6,499 nt of DNA from B4-G1 sp964393895. Its GTDB lineage: Bacteria; Chloroflexota; Anaerolineae; B4-G1. The stretch is from the NCBI GenBank assembly GCA_964393895.1, contig CAYMWP010000191.1, positions 1 through 6,499 of the forward strand. Reading direction: 5' to 3'. Numbering within the stretch: the first letter of the stretch is position 1; the number at the start of each line of letters is the position of its first letter. Of this stretch, positions 1-5,686 are shown one piece after another. The notes beneath the pieces are model-generated. The model saw only the letters and a program-made list of their open reading frames with translations, made no database searches and was not told the DNA's origin. The position numbers were made by a program, and so were the translations under genes.

Positions 1-37
1 ATACCTTGTGATGTTAGATTTGGAGATTTCCAATCCG

Positions 38-772
38 TCAATCCCGTACCCACCCCAGTTGCTCTAGAAATTCCCGATCTTGCACGCTCAAATCGGCGCG
101 CTCCAAAAGATCAGGACGACGCTCAAAGGTACGCCACAGGGCCTGCTCACGCCGCCAACGAGCAACGGCCGCATGATCCCCGGAAAGCAGGACTTTCGGC
201 GCCTCCCAGCCCCGGAACTCGAACGGGCGGGTGTAGTGCGGCCCTTCCAGCAAACCGCGAGCGTGGGAATCATCACCAGCAGCACCCGAGCCCCCCAACA
301 CGCCCGGCAGCAGCCGGGCCACTCCGTCAATGATGACCATCGCCGCCAGCTCTCCTCCGGTGAGTACGTAATCGCCGATGGAGATCTCGTCAGTCGCCAG
401 GTATCGGCGCACTCGCTCGTCCACCCCTTCGTACCGCCCGCAGATGAGGAGGATTCTTTGGTGATGGGCTAGTTCGGCCGCGACGGCCTGGGTAAAGAGC
501 CGCCCCTGAGGAGTCAAGAGTATAATCGGAACATCCGTCTCTCCCGCCAGAGTTGCTTCGACGGCGGCAAAGATCGGTTCCGGCTTCATCACCATCCCCC
601 CTCCCCCGCCGTAGGGAGCGTCGTCGGTGACGTGATGCTTGCCGGTCGCATAGTCGCGGATATCGTGCAGCGCGACAGAAAGCCGGCCGCTTTCTTGGGC
701 CTTCTTGAGGATGCTCTCTCCCAACGGGCCGCTAAACATCTCAGGGAAAAGGGTCAAAACGTCAAAGCGCAT
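38..772 (-). CDS. trmD: tRNA (guanine-N1-)-methyltransferase TrmD
   Basis: TrmD transfers a methyl group from S-adenosylmethionine to N1 of G37, next to the anticodon of a subset of tRNAs, and so prevents +1 frameshifting. It is a cytoplasmic SPOUT-class homodimer. The protein shows the family hallmarks in order (numbered from the ATG): RFDVLTLFPEMF at the N-terminus, DAPYGGGGGMVMKPEP near 51-66, LLICGRYEGVDERV near 108-121, the knot segment EISIGDYVLTGGE near 129-141, DGVARLLPGVLG with the conserved Arg at 153, and DS...GLLEGPHYTRP with the expected catalytic Asp at 168. The length of 244 residues is normal. I chose the ATG at 772 because most family members begin M-R/K-x-D-V-L-T-L-F-P-E. 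An in-frame TTG at 778 would add two residues and is equally possible. There is no strong ribosome-binding site, and the ATG lies 15 nt after the upstream dipeptidase stop, so translational coupling is likely. The identity is very secure. Confidence 0.97.
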   Translation of the reverse strand: MRFDVLTLFPEMFSGPLGESILKKAQESGRLSVALHDIRDYATGKHHVTDDAPYGGGGGMVMKPEPIFAAVEATLAGETDVPIILLTPQGRLFTQAVAAELAHHQRILLICGRYEGVDERVRRYLATDEISIGDYVLTGGELAAMVIIDGVARLLPGVLGGSGAAGDDSHARGLLEGPHYTRPFEFRGWEAPKVLLSGDHAAVARWRREQALWRTFERRPDLLERADLSVQDREFLEQLGWVRD

Positions 773-787
773 ATTCAATGCCCAATA

Positions 788-1846
788 TCACTCTGGCAGC
801 GCTGCGTGGAGCAGGCGCAGCCAATTGCCCCCCAGCATGGTGGCGACCTCTCCCTCGCTGTATCCGGCCTCGCTCAAGGCCGGGCCAACGCGAGCCAGGT
901 CGGCGACGGTGTCCAGTTCGGCCGGGGCGCTCTCGGCTCCAAAACCGCCGTCGAAATCGGAGCCCAGTCCCACGTGGCCCGCATCCCCCACCACCTGGCA
1001 GACGTGATCCACAGCAGCCACCACGTCAGCCAGAGTGACCGCTTCCTTGGAATCGCCTGCCGTCCATCCGGGCCGCAGGAACTTGTTGTACAACACGATC
1101 CCGATGACCCCATCCCGCTCGACCAGGCAGCGAATCATCTCGTCAGAGATCTGGCGGGGGCCGGGCACGCGCGCGCGAGGATTGGCGTGGCTGGCGATGA
1201 TATGACCATCGAAACGATCCACCGCCTCGAAGAACGACTCTTCCGCCAGGTGGCTGACGTCCAGGATCAAACCCAGGTCGGCCATTACCACCAGTAGTTC
1301 GCGCCCGGCGTCGGTGAGCCGACCGGGGGCGGAATCGCCGCCGGCGTAGCGGGAGCCGGTCATCCAGGAAAGGCCAACCATCCGCAGCCCCCGCTCGAAC
1401 CACAGCTCGGCCTCGGCCGGCTCACGAATGGGGTCCGCCCCCTCCATCAACGGAACGATGCCCACCTGGGGAGCGTCGCCCTCCCAACTGGCGAGCACCG
1501 CGTCGAGAGCGGCCCGGTCTCCAATCAGAGCGACCTGCTCGCACTCGTCGGCCAGCCGATGGTAGTAGTCGAGCTGCGCCTGGCCCAATGCGTGGGCCTC
1601 GGCGGCGGTGGTGTAAGTGTGAGGTCCCGAGGCCGTAGGGCGAGCGGGGGAGGCAAAAACAGTGCCAAAGACTATCGCCACGCCGCCGGACAGCCATTCG
1701 GGCAGGCCCAACATACACAAACCCTCGCGCTGAGGCACAGCGGTGCCTTCCTCCCGGCGACGGATCTCGAGCGCGCTATGGCGCACGTCGCGGCCCAGGT
1801 TGAGCGCGTTACTGGCGACATCCTCGTGAGCGTCTACTAGGGACAT
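788..1846 (-). CDS. Peptidase family M19 (membrane dipeptidase / renal dipeptidase-like)
   Basis: This is a zinc-dependent dipeptidase of family M19, with an amidohydrolase-like TIM-barrel fold, that would cleave dipeptides. The substrate cannot be read from sequence, and bacterial members take assorted L-L and L-D dipeptides. The family's metal ligands are all visible: the N-terminal HxD motif (His7, Asp9 in DAHED), the bridging Glu135 in PLMEG, His199 in DVSH and His220 in ASHANPRA, followed by the conserved Asp297 in GLGSDFDG. The spacing of 21 residues between the two late histidines equals that of the human enzyme. The length of 352 residues is in the normal range. There is no signal peptide or lipobox, and the HxD motif begins only seven residues from the start, so the protein is probably cytoplasmic despite the family name. 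The start is the ATG at 1846, with only a weak upstream GAG as ribosome-binding site. The gene lies directly upstream of trmD, and the two are probably co-transcribed. Confidence 0.93.
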   Translation of the reverse strand: MSLVDAHEDVASNALNLGRDVRHSALEIRRREEGTAVPQREGLCMLGLPEWLSGGVAIVFGTVFASPARPTASGPHTYTTAAEAHALGQAQLDYYHRLADECEQVALIGDRAALDAVLASWEGDAPQVGIVPLMEGADPIREPAEAELWFERGLRMVGLSWMTGSRYAGGDSAPGRLTDAGRELLVVMADLGLILDVSHLAEESFFEAVDRFDGHIIASHANPRARVPGPRQISDEMIRCLVERDGVIGIVLYNKFLRPGWTAGDSKEAVTLADVVAAVDHVCQVVGDAGHVGLGSDFDGGFGAESAPAELDTVADLARVGPALSEAGYSEGEVATMLGGNWLRLLHAALPE

Positions 1847-1863
1847 AAATCAACTGCTCGGGC

Positions 1864-1893
1864 ATAGTAGAAATGGGATGTTTTGAACGTCAC
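1864..1893 (-). promoter_or_regulatory. Weak candidate sigma-70 promoter for the dipeptidase-trmD unit
   Basis: Read on the minus strand, GTGACG (1888-1893) and TACTAT (1864-1869) are separated by 18 bp. Each matches four of six consensus positions. The -10 lies about 17 bp upstream of the dipeptidase ATG, giving a very short leader. This is a pattern match only, and other start points further upstream are possible. Confidence 0.25.
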
Positions 1894-1895
1894 CC

Positions 1896-2031
1896 GCGCC
1901 GCCGTAAAACAGGCGGCGCTAGGTTTCGTGGTCAACCAAGCAACCAAGCATCTAACACCGGCTCTTCTAGGCCGGTGTGGGTATAGGCATAAATCAGCTT
2001 GCGTCACAGACCAGGTAACAGCAAGTTTACC
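1896..2031. repeat. Cluster of three short hairpins with 8-nt loops, plus a tandem octamer
   Basis: This stretch between divergent genes contains a perfect 8-bp stem (1896-1903 with 1912-1919, loop GTAAAACA), a second perfect 8-bp stem (1955-1962 with 1971-1978, loop TCTTCTAG) and a shorter 5-bp stem (2014-2018 with 2027-2031). All three have 8-nt loops. Between the first two, the octamer CAACCAAG is repeated in tandem (1933-1948). None is followed by a T-run on either strand, so they do not look like intrinsic terminators. They lie upstream of the FHA promoter and so outside its transcript, but could fall in a longer leader of the minus-strand dipeptidase gene. Their role is unknown. Confidence 0.5.
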
Positions 2032-2045
2032 ACCAAGCGGCGCGT

Positions 2046-2074
2046 TTGACAACTTGGGACAACAATCATATACT
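2046..2074 (+). promoter_or_regulatory. Near-consensus sigma-70 promoter for the FHA gene
   Basis: A perfect -35 box TTGACA (2046-2051) is followed by exactly 17 bp and then TATACT (2069-2074), five of six matches to the -10 consensus. Transcription should begin near 2081, giving a leader of about 36 nt that ends with a strong ribosome-binding site. Within the promoter the hexamer GACAAC occurs twice, 10 bp apart (2048-2053 and 2058-2063). This could be an operator half-site pair or chance. The promoter's position rules out translation from in-frame starts further upstream in this transcript. Confidence 0.8.
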
Positions 2075-2104
2075 TGTAAACTAGAACAGGGCGTAAATCC
2101 GGCG

Positions 2105-2110
2105 AGGAGG
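2105..2110 (+). promoter_or_regulatory. Ribosome-binding site fixing the FHA gene start
   Basis: A full AGGAGG Shine-Dalgarno sequence sits 6 nt before the ATG at 2117. The open frame runs back to an ATG at 1883, but that start has no ribosome-binding site and lies upstream of the promoter. This site therefore decides the start. Confidence 0.88.
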
Positions 2111-2116
2111 AAAACA

Positions 2117-2791
2117 ATGAAAGATTCCAGATTGGTGATGAGCCAAGGCCCCCAGCCCGGCCAAACTTTTATACTAGATCAGGACACAGTGACGCTGGGA
2201 CGAGACCCAGCCAACGACATCGTGATCAACGACCCACAAGTCTCACGTCAGCACGCGCACGTTACGCGCCAGGGCGACCTGATGATAATCGAGGACCTGG
2301 GTAGCACCAACGGCACGTTCGCCAATGGGATGCGGCTGACCGATCCACACACACTGTCCAATGGAGACGTGATCGGCCTGGGAGATTCAGTGAGACTGAC
2401 CTACTATGGGGTAAGCCCGGATGCCAGCATGACGGCCCCGACCGAGGCACTCGTCGGAGAGCCGACCGCGCCGCTGCAAACGAGCTACACGCCGCCGCCC
2501 CGATCCGCTCCACCCCAGCCCGCGCCATCGCCGCCTCCCCAACCCGCACCGCCGCCAGCTTATGCTGCCCCTCCCCCGCCTCCGGCGAGCGCACCGCCGC
2601 CTTATGTCCCTGCCCCACCAGCCGAAGAGAAGACGAGCAAGACCGGGCTGTGGTGGGGGTGCGGATGTCTGGTACTGTTGATCATCTTTGCCTGTGTCGC
2701 CGTGTTCGTGCTCGACTATTTTGAAATGTTGCCGCCCATTTTCTACCAGCCATTGTACTGGCTAGGGCTGGACAAGTTCTTTGTGCAATAA
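2117..2791 (+). CDS. FHA-domain protein with proline-rich linker and C-terminal membrane anchor
   Basis: This 224-residue protein has three parts. Residues about 5-98 form a forkhead-associated domain, which in this family binds phosphothreonine peptides. The diagnostic residues are present: Gly28-Arg29 in TLGRDPANDI, Ser43 and His46 in VSRQHAHV, and the DLGSTNGTFANG block at 60-71. Residues about 118-172 are a low-complexity linker rich in Pro and Ala. Residues about 178-201 are one hydrophobic segment beginning LWWGCGCLVLL, preceded by lysines at 172 and 175. This suggests that the FHA domain faces the cytoplasm and that a 23-residue aromatic-rich tail lies outside. There is no signal peptide. 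The likely role is a membrane-tethered phosphopeptide receptor in Ser/Thr-kinase signalling, but no kinase or phosphatase partner lies nearby, so the partner is unknown. The gene has its own promoter and terminator and appears monocistronic. The domain call is secure and the topology fairly so. Confidence 0.92.
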   Translation: MKDSRLVMSQGPQPGQTFILDQDTVTLGRDPANDIVINDPQVSRQHAHVTRQGDLMIIEDLGSTNGTFANGMRLTDPHTLSNGDVIGLGDSVRLTYYGVSPDASMTAPTEALVGEPTAPLQTSYTPPPRSAPPQPAPSPPPQPAPPPAYAAPPPPPASAPPPYVPAPPAEEKTSKTGLWWGCGCLVLLIIFACVAVFVLDYFEMLPPIFYQPLYWLGLDKFFVQ

Positions 2792-2812
2792 TCTCTCCCA
2801 CTCCCCGATGTT

Positions 2813-2856
2813 AGCCTCGCGAGGGGCGATAACCTCTCGCGAGGCTGTTATTTCTC
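2813..2856 (+). terminator. Rho-independent terminator of the FHA gene, shared with the convergent helicase end
   Basis: A perfect 11-bp stem, AGCCTCGCGAG (2813-2823) with its complement (2836-2846), can be extended inward by three more pairs, one of them a wobble, leaving a 6-nt loop (2827-2832). It is followed on the plus strand by the T-rich run GTTATTTCTC. It begins 21 bp after the FHA stop. On the minus strand the hairpin lies immediately after the helicase stop codon (2848-2850) but no U-run follows, so termination there would be weaker or would rely on structure alone. Confidence 0.88.
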
Positions 2857-5406
2857 TACAATCATCCCCAGCAATTGATGGGTGAGAGCCTTCGTCCCAG
2901 GCTCCACGTCGCCCGCCGGCCCCACGCAGCCGGGGCAGCCATCGGCGCAGGGACAGCTACTCACCACATCCAGCGCAGCCTCCAGCAACTCGTCGTGGAG
3001 TTCGTAGAGCCGCGCGCTCAGCCCGGCGCCGCCCGGTACCCGGTCGTAGAGTGTGACGGTGGGCAGCCTGGTCTCCGAGGCGCTGCTCTGCGCGGACATT
3101 ACATGTCCGATCGCAGAACCCAAGTCACCGGGGTCGCACATCAGGTGCAGAGGGGCCAGGTTGCGCAACAGATAGGCCAGACCGCTCAACGGGCCTCGCG
3201 TCCCTCGCGCCCGCTCGGCGCGGCGATGACAGGCAGCGCAGAGCGTGATCAAGTTCTCCAGCCGGTTGGCGAGCCTGTAAAAGTCGTTCACGCCAGGCAC
3301 ATAGCCAAAGGCGCGAAAAGGCGTAATGTGATGAACGTCGTGCTGGCGGCCCTCCCGCTCCGGAGCGCCGCATTGCCGGCAGAAGTAACCATCGCGTGCG
3401 CGGGCAGCGTCCCGTTGGGCAGACCAATCAGGCCCATAGTCAATCGGAGGCAGCAGGACGCCGGCTTTCTGCAGCCGCGCCGTGATCCCCTCAGCCAGCG
3501 CCAGCCAATAACCAATGGTGCGCCATTCTTGCTCCGGCAGGTCAATCGGCGCCCAGGCCAACGTCTCGTGGGTGTAGAGCTTGATCTTGCGGTAGCCAGT
3601 GGCGCGCGTCGTCACCAGCACCTCGCCATACCCGCTCAACACGTGCTCCCCGGCCTCCCGCCCCTCGTGACCGGGCGAGTATTCTTCGAGCACACGCACG
3701 TCCGTCGTGGACGAGGCCCGGGTGTAATAGTCCAACTCGGCGGCCCGCACCCGGGCAATTCCCTCATCCCAATCCAGAGATTCGACAAAGTAGGTCTCGC
3801 CGCCGTGCAGGTAGACGGCCCCGCTATGGAGCAACGTAGGCGCGCTGGGACGATCCATCTGGCCGACCACGCGCGGCAGGCCACCGCCCACGTCCTGGAT
3901 GACGACATTATCGGGGACGCCGGTGCGCAGCGACAGTCTTCTCGCCGGGTACCCCTCGCCGATCCACGTATAGCGGCCGTTGGAGCGGTGCAGCACGTCC
4001 TCTGAGGCCAACACGTCCAAGAGCGCCGCAGCGTCGCCCGCACTGCCGAAACGCTCACCGGCCTCGAAAGGCAGTTCAAAGGCCGCACAGGCCAGGTGAC
4101 TGGTCAAGACCGCCAGGTTATCCGGGTCGAGCAGCGCCCGCTCGACCGGCTGGCCGAAAAAGTAGCGCGGATGCGAAATCAGGTATTGGTCGAGCGGGAG
4201 CGCGCTGGCGACCAGCACCGCAGCCGAGGTTCCCACCCGCCGCCCGGCCCGCCCGGCCTGCTGCCACGCGCTGGCGATGGCGCCCGGATAGCCAGCCATC
4301 ACGCAGGCGCCCAGTTGCCCGATGTCCACCCCCAGTTCGAGCGCGTTGGTAGCGACGACGCCGCGCACCTCCCCCTCGCGCAGCCCCCGCTCAATGGCGC
4401 GCCGCTCGCTGGGGAGATAGCCGCCCCGATAGCCCTGGATCGCTTGAGGGTCGCCCCCATCGGCAGCCACAGAGTCGCGCAGGTAGCCCAATAACACCTC
4501 GGTGGTCAGCCGGGCGCGGGCAAAGGTGATCGTCTGCACGTCGGCCCGGATGAAGCGAACGGCGATGTCCTGCGCCGCCAGCGCACTGCTGCGCCGGATG
4601 CCGAGTTCCCGATCCACCAGTGGGGGGTTGTAGAGGATAAAGTGCTTCTCCCCCCGGGGAGCGCCATCGTCGTCCACCAGCGCGACCGGGGCCTCGATGA
4701 GCCGCTGGGCCAACTCGCGCGGGTTGGCGATGGTGGCGGAGGCGCAGATAAAGCGCGGGTCGGAGCCATAGAAGCGGCACACCCGCCGCAGCCGCCGCAA
4801 TACGTTCGCCACGTGCCCGCCAAAGATGCCCCGGTAGGTGTGCAGTTCGTCGAGCACGACGTAGCGCAGATTGCCCAAGAGCCGCGCCCAGCGGGTGTGG
4901 TGGGGCAGGATACCGGTGTGGAGCATGTCGGGGTTGGTGACCAGCAGCCGGGCCTCGCGGCGGATGGTGGGACGGTGGGAAGAAGGAGTGTCGCCGTCGT
5001 AGGGGCGCAGCGCGAGGGGAGATTGGAAGTTAGAGATCAGAGACTGGAGGTTGGAGATCTGGTCGTGGGCCAGGGCTTTGGTGGGGAAGAGATAGAGAGC
5101 GCAGGCGGCAGGGTCGTCGAGCAGCGTGTGGAGAATGGGTAGGTTGTAGGCCAGCGTCTTGCCAGAGGCGGTGGAGGCAGCGAGTACGACGTGCTCTCCC
5201 GCCAGCGCCGCCTTGACCGCCTGGGCCTGGTGGGTGTAGAGCTGCTCGACGCCGCGTTCGCGGGCAGCGGCGACCAGGCGCGGGTCGAGCACGTCCGGCC
5301 AGGGAGCGACGCGGGCAGGTCGAGCCGGGACGCGCTCCCAGGCAGTCACGCAGCGCATGAAGGACGGATCCTGTCGGAAAGCGGTCAGCACGTTGGATAA
5401 GGACAT
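2848..5406 (-). CDS. MrfA/Hrq1-type DEAD/DEAH-box helicase with DUF1998 zinc domain and an inserted HNH nuclease motif
   Basis: This is an 852-residue superfamily 2 ATP-dependent DNA helicase. The RecA-like core shows the Q-motif region LYTHQ (57-60), Walker A ASTASGKT (77-84), motif Ia PTKALAHDQ (108-116), TNPDML (157-162), the Walker B box DELH (186-189), SAT (223-225), TITFAR (292-297), ATNALELGVDIG (352-363) and QQAGRAGR (382-389). The block around 404-447 (PLDQYL, then E..LLDPDN..VL..HLACAAFELP) is typical of the MrfA/Hrq1 branch. The C-terminal DUF1998/MZB part has FMCD-like LMCD (755-758), LYDRVPGGAGL and the cysteine cluster Cys818, Cys820, Cys824, Cys827 (CxCx3CxxC). Family member MrfA of Bacillus subtilis, about 100 residues shorter, repairs mitomycin C damage. 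The excess is largely a complete HNH motif at about 671-731. The start is the ATG at 5406, with GGTG about 7 nt upstream. The helicase identity is certain. Nuclease activity and biological role are inferred. Confidence 0.95.
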   Translation of the reverse strand: MSLSNVLTAFRQDPSFMRCVTAWERVPARPARVAPWPDVLDPRLVAAARERGVEQLYTHQAQAVKAALAGEHVVLAASTASGKTLAYNLPILHTLLDDPAACALYLFPTKALAHDQISNLQSLISNFQSPLALRPYDGDTPSSHRPTIRREARLLVTNPDMLHTGILPHHTRWARLLGNLRYVVLDELHTYRGIFGGHVANVLRRLRRVCRFYGSDPRFICASATIANPRELAQRLIEAPVALVDDDGAPRGEKHFILYNPPLVDRELGIRRSSALAAQDIAVRFIRADVQTITFARARLTTEVLLGYLRDSVAADGGDPQAIQGYRGGYLPSERRAIERGLREGEVRGVVATNALELGVDIGQLGACVMAGYPGAIASAWQQAGRAGRRVGTSAAVLVASALPLDQYLISHPRYFFGQPVERALLDPDNLAVLTSHLACAAFELPFEAGERFGSAGDAAALLDVLASEDVLHRSNGRYTWIGEGYPARRLSLRTGVPDNVVIQDVGGGLPRVVGQMDRPSAPTLLHSGAVYLHGGETYFVESLDWDEGIARVRAAELDYYTRASSTTDVRVLEEYSPGHEGREAGEHVLSGYGEVLVTTRATGYRKIKLYTHETLAWAPIDLPEQEWRTIGYWLALAEGITARLQKAGVLLPPIDYGPDWSAQRDAARARDGYFCRQCGAPEREGRQHDVHHITPFRAFGYVPGVNDFYRLANRLENLITLCAACHRRAERARGTRGPLSGLAYLLRNLAPLHLMCDPGDLGSAIGHVMSAQSSASETRLPTVTLYDRVPGGAGLSARLYELHDELLEAALDVVSSCPCADGCPGCVGPAGDVEPGTKALTHQLLGMIVEK
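3214..3396 (-). other. HNH endonuclease motif inside the helicase gene (residues about 671-731)
   Basis: This segment carries the treble-clef HNH signature in full. Cys676 and Cys679 form the first CxxC. HHI at 692-694 in DVHHITPF supplies the putative metal ligand and general-base histidine. Asn718 in LENLITL is the middle N, and Cys723, Cys726 and His727 in CAACH close the motif. It lies between a helical segment ending near 650 and the GLAYLLRNLAPLHLMCD segment of DUF1998, so it is an insertion within the C-terminal domain, not a terminal fusion. All residues normally required are present, which argues for an active or recently active fold. Confidence 0.85.
5017..5058 (-). repeat. In-frame tandem 21-bp repeat encoding ISNLQSL-ISNFQSP
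   Basis: Two adjacent 21-bp units (5038-5058 and 5017-5037 on the minus strand) match at 16 of 21 positions and encode the heptapeptides ISNLQSL and ISNFQSP, residues 117-130 of the helicase. They sit between motif Ia and the YDGDTP segment, where relatives have a variable helix-loop. The units resemble CCAATCTCC-type dispersed repeats that I know from intergenic regions of GC-rich bacteria. That link is from memory and is not proven here. Confidence 0.7.
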
Positions 5407-5420
5407 TGGGATTCACCAGG

Positions 5421-5448
5421 ATTATAGGCAGGACTCGGGAGAGTGCAA
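5421..5448 (-). promoter_or_regulatory. Candidate short-leader promoter of the helicase gene
   Basis: On the minus strand a perfect TATAAT (5421-5426) is preceded, after 16 bp, by TTGCAC (5443-5448), a three-of-six -35. The -10 ends only 14 nt before the ATG at 5406, so the predicted leader is about 7 nt. That would leave only part of the GGTG ribosome-binding site, or make the message nearly leaderless. Confidence 0.5.
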
Positions 5449-5478
5449 GTGTGTGCGACTTTGGTGATTGCCCACATC

Positions 5479-5554
5479 TCACCACAGAGACACAGAGAGC
5501 ACAGAGAAAACACAAAAATGTCCTATCTCGGTGTCCTCCGTGCCCCTGTGGTGA
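5479..5554. repeat. Imperfect palindromic repeat of CACAGAGA units (REP/MITE-like)
   Basis: The left arm has three CACAGAGA octamers (5483-5490, 5491-5498, 5500-5507). The right arm, read in reverse complement, has three degenerate counterparts in the same register (CACAGGGG, CACGGAGG, CACCGAGA). Folding 5479-5507 onto 5526-5554 gives 23 Watson-Crick pairs in 29 columns around an 18-nt loop. Four of the six mismatches are A opposite C on the plus strand, which become G-U pairs in a minus-strand transcript. It lies between the two divergent promoters and contains no gene. Similar CACAGAGACACAGAG sequences are common dispersed elements in various bacteria, as I recall. Confidence 0.75.
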
Positions 5555-5615
5555 AAAAACGATCACCTCGAACAGACATCTGCATACTTGTGGATAATCA
5601 CCAAGTGCGACTGCG

Positions 5616-5644
5616 TTGACATCCTCGCATCGTCGTGATAATAT
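5616..5644 (+). promoter_or_regulatory. Sigma-70 promoter with extended -10 for the HAD gene
   Basis: A perfect TTGACA (5616-5621) is followed by 17 bp and TAATAT (5639-5644, four of six), with the TGn extension at 5636-5638. An alternative -10 is GATAAT (5637-5642) with 15-bp spacing. The expected start near 5651 gives a leader of about 35 nt to the ATG at 5687. Confidence 0.72.
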
Positions 5645-5676
5645 TGGGGAAAGCTACTTGCTGGACGCTGGATGAA

Positions 5677-5683
5677 AGGGGAG
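5677..5683 (+). promoter_or_regulatory. Ribosome-binding site favouring the inner HAD start
   Basis: AGGGGAG ends 3 nt before the ATG at 5687. The frame's first ATG at 5672 has only a GGGGAAAG (5647-5654) too far upstream, at about 17 nt. The spacing to 5687 is tight but better, so the inner start is preferred. Confidence 0.6.
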
Positions 5684-5686
5684 AAG

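Noticed and set aside
632..1297. Long plus-strand open frame opposite the dipeptidase and trmD genes
   Set aside because: It is antisense to two genes with intact catalytic motifs, has no ribosome-binding site, and its translation shows no recognisable domain.
1955..1978. Hairpin as an intrinsic terminator or part of a tRNA
   Set aside because: No T-run follows on either strand, and there is no cloverleaf, T-loop GTTCRA or acceptor stem around it.
1844..1996. CATAAATCA occurring at 1844-1852 and 1988-1996
   Set aside because: This is a single 9-bp match in an AT-richer region, without a partner structure, and is likely chance.
1883..2116. 78-codon N-terminal extension of the FHA protein
   Set aside because: It starts upstream of the near-consensus promoter, lacks a ribosome-binding site, crosses the hairpin cluster and shows no similarity to anything I know. 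A strong AGGAGG precedes the ATG at 2117.
2875..4005. Plus-strand open frame of 376 codons opposite the helicase gene
   Set aside because: It is a by-product of high GC content in the coding strand of the helicase. Its product is Arg/Gly/Ala-rich with no family motif.
5483..5550. CACAGAGA units as a CRISPR array
   Set aside because: The units are 8 bp, adjacent without spacers and arranged as a palindrome, which fits a REP/MITE-like element rather than CRISPR.
5672..5686. Earlier ATG for the HAD phosphatase
   Set aside because: The next ATG at 5687 has a closer purine-rich ribosome-binding site. The difference is only five residues, so the choice is tentative.
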